The notes: generated from the letters alone by a model not told the origin. A stretch of 64,000 bases of DNA from Niveibacterium sp. 24ML (GCF_026586805.1 NZ_JAPFHA010000008.1:1-64000), one strand, 5' to 3'; positions 1-8,301 are shown, counted from the first letter of the stretch. Program-made: numbers and translations.

Positions 1-153
1 AATTGGGAATCCAATTCCGGGATTGAAGTCATGGCAAACCAAATCCAGGAGGCGAGGGCTGGCGCGGCTTCTCAGCGATTTGCATCGGCCTGCTAACGGT
101 CGCTTGCACGCGGCGCATCGAGGTTACGGTTTTACCGATCAGCAGATCATCAA

Positions 154-1065
154 TCACACAATGTCTATTTGCCATTTGCAAACCAACGGGTTAGGTAACT
201 CCATCGGAAATGCCCGCTCAGCATTTGCGAAAGGACCGGCCTCGCCACCGGCCGGCAGCCGCAAATAGGGCAGATCGACGCTAGTCACAAAGCCGAGCTT
301 CTGCGCGAGCTGCCATGAGCCGGTGTTCTGCTTGCGGCAGGACCAAACCGGGGCAAGACCGTTTAGCAGGCAGTGGTCGATCAGCGCGATGGCGGCGGTG
401 AGGGCGTGGCCCTGGTGGCGGTGGTCGGGGTGGGTTTCGATGCCGATCTCGAGTTGGTCATCGAACACGAAGGATGCAAAGGCGCAGGCGGCGATTTGCC
501 CGCCGGCGATGCTGCAGTAGCCGGTGCCTTCGCGCTGGAACTGTGCGGCATCGCGCCAGAAGCGGCGGGGTGCGACGCTGAAGTCGATGCGCTCGAACAG
601 CGCTGCGTCGATTTCGACCACCGGATGCCGGGCGCAGAAGCCGGCACGTGCCTGGGCGTAGCGCGCGGCATCGAAGCGGAAGTTGGTGCGGGTGAATAGT
701 TGCGGCGCAGCGCCCCCCGGTGCGGCGTTGCTGGGTGTGGGAGAGAGCCCCAGAGCGGCGACGAGGGCATCGGCCAGCGGCGGCGGGCTGCACTGCAGCC
801 ATTCGTCCTCCGACCGTGCGGCCCGTTCGCGCAGCATGGCTTGTAGTGCCTCTGGGCTGGCCTGCGCGGCGTCGCCAAACAGCAGCGACATGCCGTAGGG
901 GTGGGCGACCCAGACTAGCGCGGGCGCGCCGCTGGCGTCGCGATGCACCCACGCGCGGCCCTCGACCTTGCGTTCGAGCACGCTGCGCGCGAACAGGTGG
1001 TTGATCGGCACTTGCTGCAGCATCGGCAGCAGGGCGGCGAATTGCGCGGGCTTCAGCGCTTCCAT
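154..1065 (-). CDS. GNAT-family N-acetyltransferase
   Basis: 303-residue protein. The C-terminal half (about residues 170-280) reads as a GNAT fold, with a segment like the acetyl-CoA-binding loop at THPDHRHQGHALTAAIALI followed by NTGSWQLAQKLGF, a typical GNAT strand-helix end. The N-terminal half resembles the extra domain of two-part GNAT proteins. The substrate is unknown. It lies 25 nt downstream of the stump of a PLP-aminotransferase gene on the same strand, so it was probably the second gene of that operon and may now depend on the methyltransferase gene's promoter. The family call is fairly safe; a specific function is not. Confidence 0.8.
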   Translation of the reverse strand: MEALKPAQFAALLPMLQQVPINHLFARSVLERKVEGRAWVHRDASGAPALVWVAHPYGMSLLFGDAAQASPEALQAMLRERAARSEDEWLQCSPPPLADALVAALGLSPTPSNAAPGGAAPQLFTRTNFRFDAARYAQARAGFCARHPVVEIDAALFERIDFSVAPRRFWRDAAQFQREGTGYCSIAGGQIAACAFASFVFDDQLEIGIETHPDHRHQGHALTAAIALIDHCLLNGLAPVWSCRKQNTGSWQLAQKLGFVTSVDLPYLRLPAGGEAGPFANAERAFPMELPNPLVCKWQIDIV

Positions 1066-1090
1066 GGTTCTTCCATTTCGATGTTCTCGG

Positions 1091-1213
1091 TCAGGGGCGC
1101 CTGGCGCGGAGGACTTCGCCGATGCGCTGCACGCCCAGTTCGATGGTGGCTTCTTCCACTTGCGCGATCGAGAGGCGGAAGGCCGCGCCGGGTGGCAGCC
1201 TGAACAAGCTGGG
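1091..1213 (-). pseudogene. 3' stump of a PLP-dependent aminotransferase gene
   Basis: An open frame on the minus strand, too short for a normal gene, reads FRLPPGAAFRLSIAQVEEA followed by TIELGVQRIGEVLRARRP and a stop. This looks like the last 40 residues of a fold-type I aminotransferase or MocR-like C-terminal domain. The frame has no start and is cut upstream at the end of the methyltransferase gene (stop at 1222). It ends 25 nt before the GNAT gene, the spacing of a former operon partner. Assignment to the PLP family is by pattern recognition only. Confidence 0.5.
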
Positions 1214-1221
1214 GTAGCCGT

Positions 1222-2055
1222 CTATTTGGCTGTTGCGTGGAAGTAGCGCATGGACAGGGGGAACTCAATTCTTCCGTCGGCGGAACAATCGGAGCTGATC
1301 GACCCCAGCAGTTCGTCCTTCACCGCATCACGATCCTGCGGGCGGAGAAGGTACAGGTCGTACATGTCCGACAGCCACGACCATAACTCCTCGGGGGCGA
1401 GTCGCAACGGAAGATGCAAGTCTTCTACGACGACGTCGGAAAACTCCTCGGACAAGAAGTTGACCAGACCCTCGCGCGTGCGAAGGCGCGGTTCGCCGAG
1501 CTGAACGGTTTCCCACTGTGGGTCTCGCGCGCAGCGTGAGAGCGCTTGGAGGTAGCGAGAGCGAGTCGGCGATGGTGGAGGGCTTGCACCGACAACGCCG
1601 GCGAACTTGCCGCCGCTCTTCAGGGTCCGACGCACTTCGGAGCGCACTGCGGCTGGGTCATGCATGAGCATCAAGGCCATGTGACACAGGACAAGATCGA
1701 ACTGGCTGGCGCGGTATGGAAGGCTTTGTGCCCTGCCAACAAGCAATGAGGCAGTTTTGCCGAGCCGAAGAGCCGCGAGTGCCAATTCCCCCGCGCTCAT
1801 GTCCAGGCCGAAGAGAGCGAGATCCTGATTCACATGCGATCCAAGGCGGGCCAGCAGGAATCCGTCTCCGCAAGCCAAGTCGAGTGCGCTTTCGTTCTCG
1901 TTTGTCACCGCGCTTGCAAGGAGGTCGTAGGTGGATGCATACACCTGGCCGCGCAGGCTCAATGGACGTGACCCGAACGCTTTGGAGCTAAGTCCCGGCC
2001 GCGAGTTATGGAACTGCGTAAGGAAACCTTCGACACTGGGAGACGGTGTTGTCAT
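1222..2055 (-). CDS. class I SAM-dependent methyltransferase
   Basis: 277-residue protein starting at MTTPSPSVEGF; the frame is open further upstream, but that extension reads as non-coding. Motif I (ALDLACGDGFLLARLG, about residue 65), an acidic residue ending the second strand (LFGLDMS) and the post-motif III region (LVLCHMALMLMHDPAAV) identify a Methyltransf_11-type fold. The C-terminal part (about 185-277) is helical and not recognised. The substrate is unknown. Codons such as TTT, TCG, GTA and AAA are commoner than in neighbouring genes, and its 3' end cuts into an aminotransferase remnant, so acquisition by transfer is likely. Confidence 0.8.
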   Translation of the reverse strand: MTTPSPSVEGFLTQFHNSRPGLSSKAFGSRPLSLRGQVYASTYDLLASAVTNENESALDLACGDGFLLARLGSHVNQDLALFGLDMSAGELALAALRLGKTASLLVGRAQSLPYRASQFDLVLCHMALMLMHDPAAVRSEVRRTLKSGGKFAGVVGASPPPSPTRSRYLQALSRCARDPQWETVQLGEPRLRTREGLVNFLSEEFSDVVVEDLHLPLRLAPEELWSWLSDMYDLYLLRPQDRDAVKDELLGSISSDCSADGRIEFPLSMRYFHATAK

Positions 2056-2482
2056 GAACGTTTGAGGTAAGAGGTGGTGGTCGGCGTGCGAGCATTCCGT
2101 GGCGTGCGGGGCATCCACTCGACCGCATTGTTGGTCCTGATCGGTTCCTGTTGCCGCGCCAGCAGCATGGCTGTGAATTCCGGTGAAAGACGGGCTCATG
2201 CTGTCACAGGATTGGATTGGCTGGAGCATCCAAATCGGCTGCGTTCAGACCATCCAATTCAGCTCGCGCGATGGCGGCCTGTGCAGGGGGTGAAGCGCGT
2301 GGAATCCCCTTGCCACCATGGCCGTGGCTGAAGGCCCGAGTTGATCGAAACCGGTGCCCCCTTGCCGCGCCAGAGGCATATAGTGGGGTTGCGTGGCAGC
2401 GGGCGATGACGGCAGTTGGGCCGCCGCCCCCTGGCTGACGCAGGCGTGGTGGGCAGAACAGCACAAGCGGAAGGAGTCCGTC
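2056..2482. other. intergenic stretch without a recognisable gene
   Basis: This 427-nt stretch separates the methyltransferase gene from the small acidic protein gene. Open frames exist on both strands but none has a ribosome binding site, a coherent codon pattern or a recognisable motif. It probably holds the methyltransferase promoter and possibly eroded coding DNA. Confidence 0.4.
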
Positions 2483-2782
2483 ATGAGCATGTCCAGCAAT
2501 GATCACGACCCCGGACCGGACAAAGGCCCGGAGAGCGAAGAGATCCGCATCGTCGAACGCGCCGACGGCTACTACTGGCTGGACCCGGGCACGCACGAGC
2601 ACTTTGGCCCCTTCCCCAGCTACGAAGAGGCGCTTGCCAATTCCGACTACGCCGCGATGGATGACGACGAAGGCACCTCGCTGCGCGAGGCGGAAGACGC
2701 GCTGGGGCTTTCGGACTGGGTGGACCCGGACACCGGGCTGCCGGCCGAGGGCCATGTGCCGCACATTTCCGACGACTACTGA
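2483..2782 (+). CDS. small acidic hypothetical protein
   Basis: 99 residues, very rich in Asp and Glu, with no signal peptide or membrane segment. The start at MSMSSNDHDPG is chosen because a good Shine-Dalgarno (GGAAGGAG) lies just before it. A central segment, ERADGYYWLDPGTHEHFGPF followed by PSYEEALANS, resembles short bacterial modules in which an aromatic-rich strand is followed by a helix. No function is recognised. It is convergent with the LysR gene, whose end is 10 nt away. Confidence 0.7.
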   Translation: MSMSSNDHDPGPDKGPESEEIRIVERADGYYWLDPGTHEHFGPFPSYEEALANSDYAAMDDDEGTSLREAEDALGLSDWVDPDTGLPAEGHVPHISDDY

Positions 2783-2792
2783 GCGCCTTGCG

Positions 2793-3689
2793 TCAGCCCA
2801 GCAGTTGTTTGAGTTCGGCTTCGAGAAAGTCGAGGAAGGCGGCCACTTTAGGGGTGAGCAGGCGGCGGCTGGGGTACACCGCCTGTAGCGGCACCGGGTC
2901 GGGGCGCCAGTCGGGCAACAGCCGGACAAGGCTGCCGCTGGCCAGCGCATCGCGGCATACGAAGCGCGGCAGCCGCGCGATGCCCAGCCCGGCGATGGCC
3001 GCTTCGCGTTGCACCGACAGGCTGCCCACCGCGAGGCGGCAGGTCAGTGTGGCGTCGATGCGGCCGGCGGGGCCATCGAGCGCCCAGCGCAGGGCCTGGC
3101 GCACGCTGCCGGGCCCGATGCCGTCGTGGCCCGCCAGCGCCGCCGGATCGGCGGGCTGCCCGCGCCGCGCAAGGTAGTCCGGCGCGGCCACCAGCACGCG
3201 GGGTGATTGGTCGAGCGGCCGAGCGACGAGGCCGGAATCGGCCAGCGACCCGGCGCGGATCGCCAGATCGAAACCATCTTCCACCAGATCGGCGTAGCGG
3301 CTTGAGAGGTCGATCTCGACCAGCACCCGCGGATGCTGTTGCATGAAGCGCGCAACGATGCCGCCGAGGAAGTAGGTGCCGATTTCGAGCGGCGCCGAAA
3401 TCCGCAGCGTGCCGGCGGGCTCGGCCTTGAAGCCGGCGACAAAAGCCTCGGCATCTTCCAGTTCAGCGACGATGCGCTGGCAGCGCGCCAGGTAGGCGGC
3501 GCCGATTTCGGTGAGCGCCAGCCGCCGGGTGGTGCGCTCGATCAGCCGCGCGCCGAGCCGCGCTTCGAGCTGCTGCATGCGGTGGCTGACGGTGGACTTG
3601 GGCAGGCCCAGCGCGCGGGCGGCCCCGGCGAGGCTGCCGACGGCGGCGACGCGGGTGAAGATCAGCAGGTCGTTGAGGTCGGCGTTCAT
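2793..3689 (-). CDS. LysR-family transcriptional regulator
   Basis: 298 residues, full length for the family. The N-terminal winged helix (residues 1-60) contains the typical LPKSTVSHRMQQLEARLGARLIERTTR pattern, followed by the linker helix and a substrate-binding domain (about 90-298), in the style of the CrgA/AaeR subgroup. It is divergently transcribed from the NmrA-type reductase gene with 136 nt between the starts. A perfect inverted repeat at 3700-3715 lies directly before its start, so it very probably controls both itself and the reductase. The effector is unknown. Confidence 0.92.
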   Translation of the reverse strand: MNADLNDLLIFTRVAAVGSLAGAARALGLPKSTVSHRMQQLEARLGARLIERTTRRLALTEIGAAYLARCQRIVAELEDAEAFVAGFKAEPAGTLRISAPLEIGTYFLGGIVARFMQQHPRVLVEIDLSSRYADLVEDGFDLAIRAGSLADSGLVARPLDQSPRVLVAAPDYLARRGQPADPAALAGHDGIGPGSVRQALRWALDGPAGRIDATLTCRLAVGSLSVQREAAIAGLGIARLPRFVCRDALASGSLVRLLPDWRPDPVPLQAVYPSRRLLTPKVAAFLDFLEAELKQLLG

Positions 3690-3698
3690 GCGATGGAT

Positions 3699-3726
3699 TG
3701 TCCAACTTGTTGGACGCTGTAATCAA
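3699..3726 (+). promoter_or_regulatory. divergent promoter with LysR-type palindrome
   Basis: GTCCAA-CTTG-TTGGAC at 3700-3715 is a perfect 6-bp inverted repeat. It overlaps a candidate promoter for the reductase gene (TTGTCC, 16-nt spacer, TAATCA). It starts 10 nt upstream of the lysR start codon, a typical site for autorepression and control of the divergent gene. Confidence 0.6.
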
Positions 3727-3825
3727 TACGTGACGGCTAGTCCATTGAGGTGGCCGTGCGCAGAATGCACTCCATCGCGGACTCGACACCGGGCCGCGCA
3801 ACGAACCCCGTTCAGGAGAGCACCC

Positions 3826-4689
3826 ATGAAACCGATCCTCGTTACTGGCGCAACCGGTACCACCGGCGCCGAAGTCGTCCGCCAACTCGCCGCCCGTGGC
3901 GTGCCCGTCCGCGCCCTGGTGCGTGACCCGGCCAAGGCGGGTGCGCTGGCCGCGCTGCCCGGCGTTACGCTGGTCAAGGCCGATCTGGCCGAGCCGCAAA
4001 CCCTGGCCGCCGCGCTGGATGGCGTTGAGCGCGCCTACCTTGTCACCAGCCCCGACCCGGCCCAGGTCGCGCTGCACAGCGCCTTCTTCAAAGCGGCGAA
4101 GGCGGCAGGCGTGAAGCACATCGTGCGGCATTCGGGCCTGGGCGCGGATGTGAACAGCCCGCTCGGCCTCGGCCGCTGGCATGGCGAATCGGAACGCGAG
4201 CTGGAGGCTTCCGGCATCGCCTGGACGCACCTGCAGCCGCACCTGTTCATGCAGTTCTTCCACAACCACGCCGCCTCGATCCGCGATCAGGGCGTGTTCT
4301 ACGCACCGCTGGCCGACGGCGCGGTGAGCATGGTGGACGTGCGCGACATTGCGGCGGCGGCGGTCGTCGCGCTGACCGAACCGGGCCACGAAGGCCAGCG
4401 CTACGCGATCACCGGCCCGGCGGCGGTGAGCTTTGCGGAGGCCGCCGCCACGCTGTCGGCGGTGCTCGGCAAGCCGGTGCAGTACGTCGCGGTGACGCCG
4501 GATCAGGCGCGCGAGGCGATGCTGGGCAGCGGCATGCCCGAGTGGCTGGCGACCGATCTGGCCAATATGTTCGCGTTCTTCGCCACCGGGCAGGCGGCGT
4601 TCGTGAGCCCGCTGGTTGAACAGCTCACCGGCAAGCCGGGGCACAGCTTTGCGGACTTCGTGCGCGACCACGTCGCCGCGTTTCGCTGA
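3826..4689 (+). CDS. NmrA-type NAD(P)-binding SDR reductase
   Basis: 287 residues. The Rossmann motif ILVTGATGTTGAEVVRQL sits at the N terminus, the atypical-SDR pattern of NmrA/quinone oxidoreductase-2 proteins. The segment IVRHSGLGADVNSPL with a following W-H-G-ESE stretch fits this subgroup, which lacks the classical YxxxK pair. The start was chosen for the preceding GGAGA ribosome site. Such enzymes are often NADPH sensors or quinone reductases and are commonly controlled by a divergent LysR or HxlR regulator, as here. The substrate cannot be read from the sequence. Confidence 0.88.
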   Translation: MKPILVTGATGTTGAEVVRQLAARGVPVRALVRDPAKAGALAALPGVTLVKADLAEPQTLAAALDGVERAYLVTSPDPAQVALHSAFFKAAKAAGVKHIVRHSGLGADVNSPLGLGRWHGESERELEASGIAWTHLQPHLFMQFFHNHAASIRDQGVFYAPLADGAVSMVDVRDIAAAAVVALTEPGHEGQRYAITGPAAVSFAEAAATLSAVLGKPVQYVAVTPDQAREAMLGSGMPEWLATDLANMFAFFATGQAAFVSPLVEQLTGKPGHSFADFVRDHVAAFR

Positions 4690-4771
4690 GTCTTGTGGTG
4701 CGGTGATCGCCGGGCCGATCGGCGCGTGAGGCGCCGGCCTACCCGGTGTGCTTGCGCGGCAGCAGAGACAA

Positions 4772-4797
4772 GGCCGGCCCCTCAAGCGGGCCGGCTT
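4772..4797 (+). terminator. candidate terminator after the reductase gene
   Basis: GCCGGCCC and GGGCCGGC form an 8-bp perfect stem with a 7-nt loop, followed by only a short TT run. It stands between the reductase gene and the Fur-family promoter. Confidence 0.4.
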
Positions 4798-4836
4798 CGT
4801 CATGCCGGGCCGGCGTGGTGTGCGTGCGCAGCAGAC

Positions 4837-4866
4837 TTGCTCTTGCAATCCGGTTGCAAATACAAT
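4837..4866 (+). promoter_or_regulatory. promoter and palindromic operator of the Fur-family gene
   Basis: TTGCTC, an 18-nt spacer and TACAAT form a plausible promoter. The spacer holds a near-perfect palindrome at 4843-4859 (TTGCAA-TCCGG-TTGCAA). A second, overlapping inverted repeat (GCAA-ATACAA-TTGC) covers the -10 box. The -10 ends 7 nt before the ATG, so the transcript may be leaderless. The palindromes are candidates for a metal-responsive autorepressor site. Confidence 0.5.
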
Positions 4867-4873
4867 TGCGTTC

Positions 4874-5314
4874 ATGACCGCATCCCAAGACATCTCCCGC
4901 CTGCTGCGCGAACGCGGTGCCCGCGTTACGCCGGCTCGCCTGCGCGTGCTCGCACTGCTGCGCGGTGCCGAGCGCGGACTCTCGCATCACGACGTGGAAA
5001 AAGCGCTCGACGACGGCACGCCGGTTGATCGCGTGACCTTGTACCGGGTGCTCGACTGGCTGGTGGAGCAAGGTCTGGCGCACAAGGTGGCCGACGAAAA
5101 CCGCGTCTTCCGCTTTTCGGCCGCGACGGCCGACGGCGAGCCGCATCTGGCCCATGCGCATTTTGTTTGCGACGACTGCGGCAAGGTGTTCTGCCTGCAA
5201 GACACGCCCCGCACCCCGCCGCGCCTGCCGGCCGGCTTTGCGAGCACCCAGGTCGAATTCGAAGTGCACGGCCACTGTGCCGCCTGCAACGTGCCGGCGG
5301 AGGCTGCACGATGA
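4874..5314 (+). CDS. Fur-family metalloregulator, probably Zur
   Basis: 146 residues. The winged helix (about 5-75) contains RVTPARLRVLALL and DRVTLYRVLDWLVEQGLAHK. The dimerisation/metal domain has HLAHAHFVCDDCGKVFCL with a CxxC structural zinc site, and a second CxxC near the end (GHCAAC). This four-Cys layout is typical of Zur and other Fur proteins. It overlaps the MerC-like gene by ATGA and heads a run leading to a ZnuD-like receptor, so zinc is the likely signal. Fur, PerR or another metal cannot be excluded by sequence alone. Confidence 0.82.
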   Translation: MTASQDISRLLRERGARVTPARLRVLALLRGAERGLSHHDVEKALDDGTPVDRVTLYRVLDWLVEQGLAHKVADENRVFRFSAATADGEPHLAHAHFVCDDCGKVFCLQDTPRTPPRLPAGFASTQVEFEVHGHCAACNVPAEAAR

Positions 5315-5715
5315 GTGCGATGCATCGCCATGGCGTGTGGGACAAACTCGGCATTGCCGCGTCGTTTGCCTGCCTCGTGCATTGCCTTGCAATGCCTCTG
5401 CTGATCCCCTTGCTGCCGATGTTGCTGGTGGTGCCGCATACCGACATCCACAGCCTGCTGCTGGTGCCGGTGATCCTGCTGACCGGCCTTGGCATCGTGC
5501 CCGGCTTCCTGCATCACCGTGCGCGCTGGGTGCTGTTCACCGCGCTGGCGGGGGTGATGCTGTGCTCGCTGGCCATCGTTGCCGAGGCGGTGTTCCATGT
5601 GCACGACCTGGACATGCCGCTGACCGTCAGCGGCGGCCTGCTGCTGATCAGCGCGCACATCGGCAACCTGCGCCTGCGCCGCAGCGTGCGCTGCGACGAC
5701 ACCTGCGCCGCGTGA
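5311..5715 (+). CDS. MerC-domain inner-membrane protein
   Basis: 134 residues with four predicted membrane segments. The first contains ASFACLVHCLAMPLL, the Cys-x-x-x-Cys type signature of MerC-family proteins (here C-L-V-H-C). Several His residues sit in loops (PHTDIHS, HHRAR, HVHD), and the C terminus carries a Cys. The start ATG overlaps the Fur-family stop codon as ATGA, so the two are translationally coupled. MerC proteins carry metal ions across the inner membrane; next to a Zur-like regulator a zinc role is more plausible than mercury. Confidence 0.82.
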   Translation: MSAMHRHGVWDKLGIAASFACLVHCLAMPLLIPLLPMLLVVPHTDIHSLLLVPVILLTGLGIVPGFLHHRARWVLFTALAGVMLCSLAIVAEAVFHVHDLDMPLTVSGGLLLISAHIGNLRLRRSVRCDDTCAA

Positions 5716-5787
5716 GCCTGCACGGCTGACATCGCCCTGCAACACCGCCGTGTTGTGATGCCTGCCCACACCGAATCTGCCTGCTCA

Positions 5788-6102
5788 ATGAACCGCTTGC
5801 TGCTGACCCTGTTGATGGCCCTGATGGCGTGGCTTCCGCTCGCCGGGGCGATTCACGGGGCGCATTCGCATTCGAGCATCACGCAGTGCACCAGTGCCGA
5901 TTCGGCCGATGCGAATTGCCCGGCCAGCAGTTGCGCGCTCTGCGTTGCGTTTGCGGCACTGGGCGCCGCGCTTGCGCCGTCGAAAGCCGCCCCGCCCCTG
6001 ATTGCCGCCCGCCCGCCGCAGCTTGCTGCCGTGCTGCTGGCTGCGCGCGCGTCGGATTGGCTGGCCCCCTCAAGCCGCGATCCACCGCCTCTGTCCGCCT
6101 GA
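5788..6102 (+). CDS. small secreted Cys-containing protein (DUF2946-like)
   Basis: 104 residues from MNRLLLTLLMALMAWLPLAG, a clear signal peptide. After it comes a His/Cys cluster (HGAHSHSS, then Cys residues in ITQC, ANC and SSCALC), followed by an Ala/Pro-rich tail. The length and pattern resemble DUF2946 proteins, which are often encoded next to metal TonB receptors. An upstream start at 5755 (MMPAH) is possible but would bury the signal peptide. It lies between the MerC-like gene and the ZnuD-like receptor, so metal binding in the periplasm is a reasonable inference. Confidence 0.6.
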   Translation: MNRLLLTLLMALMAWLPLAGAIHGAHSHSSITQCTSADSADANCPASSCALCVAFAALGAALAPSKAAPPLIAARPPQLAAVLLAARASDWLAPSSRDPPPLSA

Positions 6103-6204
6103 CCCGCCCTTTCATTCGCACCGCGTAGCGCCCGGCTGGGTGCGCGCGGCATCGGCTGCGCTGCGCAGCCGGGACTGGCCCGACATTCAGAGAGCTGCCT
6201 CACC

Positions 6205-8301
6205 ATGAAACACCGCATGACCTTGCGGCCCGCCCCCGTGCGCGCCGCCCACCGCATTCGTCCCTTGATCCTTTCGCTCGCCGCACTGGGCGCAGCGGCC
6301 CACGCAGACGGCCCGCACAGCCAGGCAGACCGGGTGATCGTCACCGGCAACCCGCTGCGCAGCGAGAGCTTTGAACTGGCGCCGGCCATCTCGGTGCTGA
6401 GCGGGCGCGAACTCGGGCTCAAGCGCGAAGCCACGCTGGGCGAAACCGTCGCCGGCCTGCCGGGCGTGAGTTCCAGCTACTTCGGCCCCAACGCCAGCCG
6501 CCCGATCATCCGTGGCCTCGATGGCGACCGCGTGCGCCTGCTGGAAGACGGCATCGGCGCCACCGACGCATCGAGCCTGTCCTACGACCACGCCACCACC
6601 GTCGAACCTTTGCTGGTCGACCGGGTGGAAGTGATGCGCGGCCCGGCGGCGCTGATGTACGGCGGCAACGCGATCGGCGGCGTCGTCAATTCGATCGACC
6701 ACCGCATCCCGACTGAATCGCCGCAGGGCATCAGCGGCCGTGCCGAAGTGCGCCTGGGTGGCGCGGCCGAAGAGGCCGGCGGCGCGGCGATGGTGGATGT
6801 GGGCAACGAAAGCTTCGCGCTGCATGTGGATGCCTTCAGCCGCGATACCAACAACCTGAAGATCCCCGGCGCGGCGGTGTCAGACCGACTGCGCGCGCAG
6901 ATCGATGCCGGTGAGGCCGAGGTGTCCGATGCGCTGCTGGAAGCGAACGGCAGCCTGCCCAACTCGGCCGCCACCACCAACGGTGGCGCCGTGGGCGCAT
7001 CGTGGCTGGGCGAGCAGGGCTACCTGGGGATCTCGTGGGGCCACTACCACACGCTGTACGGCACCGTGGCCGAGCCGGAAGTGACGATCGACATGAAGTC
7101 CGACCGCTTCGACATCGCCGGCGAACTGCGCCAGCCGGTGCAGGGCATCAGCAACCTCAAGGGCAAGCTGCGCAGCACCGACTACGAACACACCGAACTG
7201 GATGCCGGCATGCCGGCCACCGTGTTCCGCAACAAGGGCTGGGAAGCGCGCGTCGATGCCACCCACGACACCCTGGGCGGGCTGACCGGCGCCTTCGGCG
7301 TGCAGGCGAGCAACAACGACTTTTCGGCCCTCGGCGACGAAGCCTTCGTGCCCTCGACCAACACCACCTCGATCGCCGCCTTCCTCTTCGAGGAGGCCGT
7401 GCTGGGCCCGGTGCGCCTGAGCGCCGGCGGGCGCTTCGAGAACAACGAAGTCAGCAGCGAGGGCGGCGACCGCTGGGGCAATGCGGATTCGCGCAGCTTC
7501 AAGCTGCTCTCGGGTGCGCTCGGCGCGGTGTGGACGCTTGCGCCGGGCTGGGCGCTGGCGGCGAACTTCGCGCACAGCGACCGCGCGCCCACCTTCTACG
7601 AGCTGTTCGCCGACGGCCCCCACGCCGCCACGGGCGCCTACGAGGTCGGCAATCGCGACTTCGACAACGAGGACTCGAACGCGCTCGACCTCTTCCTGCG
7701 CTACAAGTCCACCGGCGTGTCGGCCAGCGTGGGCGGCTTCTACACCCGCTTCGGCAACTACATCGGCCTGCTGCCGAGCGGCCAGTTGCGCGGTGAGGAC
7801 GGCGCCTACAACCCCGACCCGGCGGTCGACGAAGTGCTGCCCGAATACGTCTACACCCAGGTGCCGGCCGAATTCACCGGCCTTGAGGCCGAGGCCAACC
7901 TGCTGCTCTCCGAAGGCGAGGCAGGCCGCTTCGATCTGGCCCTGCGTGCCGACATGGTGCGCGCCAAGCGCACCGACACCGGCGACTGGTTGCCGCGCAT
8001 CGCACCGGGCCGCCTCGGCGCCACGCTCGACTGGGAACGCGGCATCTGGGGTGCGCAGTTGCAGTGGCAGTACATCGCCGAGCAAACGCGTACCGCACCG
8101 AACGAGTTGCCGACCGATGGCTATAACCTGATCCATGCGGCCCTCACCGCCCGCATCAAGACTGAGGGCGTGACCTGGGACGCCTGGCTCAAGGGCAACA
8201 ACCTCACCAACGCCGAAGCGCGCAACCACGCATCCTTCCTCAAGGATGTGGCGCCGATGGCGGGCCGTGGCGTGCTGGCCGGGCTGCGCGCCAGCTTCTG
8301 A
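6205..8301 (+). CDS. TonB-dependent outer-membrane receptor, ZnuD-like
   Basis: 698 residues with an N-terminal signal peptide ending near AAHADG. The plug domain (about 45-170) has SRPIIRGLDGDRVRLLEDG and DRVEVMRGPAALMYGGNAIGG, typical of the ZnuD branch. The barrel follows and ends in Phe (LAGLRASF), the outer-membrane assembly signal. TonB receptors import metal or siderophore ligands using TonB-ExbBD energy. Downstream position from a Fur/Zur regulator and a MerC-like protein points to zinc. The 102 nt gap before it could contain a further regulatory site. Confidence 0.9.
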   Translation: MKHRMTLRPAPVRAAHRIRPLILSLAALGAAAHADGPHSQADRVIVTGNPLRSESFELAPAISVLSGRELGLKREATLGETVAGLPGVSSSYFGPNASRPIIRGLDGDRVRLLEDGIGATDASSLSYDHATTVEPLLVDRVEVMRGPAALMYGGNAIGGVVNSIDHRIPTESPQGISGRAEVRLGGAAEEAGGAAMVDVGNESFALHVDAFSRDTNNLKIPGAAVSDRLRAQIDAGEAEVSDALLEANGSLPNSAATTNGGAVGASWLGEQGYLGISWGHYHTLYGTVAEPEVTIDMKSDRFDIAGELRQPVQGISNLKGKLRSTDYEHTELDAGMPATVFRNKGWEARVDATHDTLGGLTGAFGVQASNNDFSALGDEAFVPSTNTTSIAAFLFEEAVLGPVRLSAGGRFENNEVSSEGGDRWGNADSRSFKLLSGALGAVWTLAPGWALAANFAHSDRAPTFYELFADGPHAATGAYEVGNRDFDNEDSNALDLFLRYKSTGVSASVGGFYTRFGNYIGLLPSGQLRGEDGAYNPDPAVDEVLPEYVYTQVPAEFTGLEAEANLLLSEGEAGRFDLALRADMVRAKRTDTGDWLPRIAPGRLGATLDWERGIWGAQLQWQYIAEQTRTAPNELPTDGYNLIHAALTARIKTEGVTWDAWLKGNNLTNAEARNHASFLKDVAPMAGRGVLAGLRASF

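Noticed and set aside
1-96. Open frame at the left edge ending in TAA at 94-96, possibly the 3' end of a gene
   Set aside because: Only 31 residues are visible, with no recognisable motif, so it cannot be told from chance.
2204-2950. Long open frame on the minus strand opposite the small acidic protein
   Set aside because: It overlaps the supported gene at 2483-2782 and part of lysR, and its composition is that of an antisense shadow.
5311-5715. Mercury resistance operon, suggested by the MerC domain
   Set aside because: There is no merR, merT, merP or merA; the neighbours are a Fur/Zur regulator and a ZnuD-like receptor.
6880-8229. 449-residue open frame antisense to the TonB receptor
   Set aside because: Long antisense frames are common in high-GC DNA; it has no motif and the receptor on the other strand is clear.
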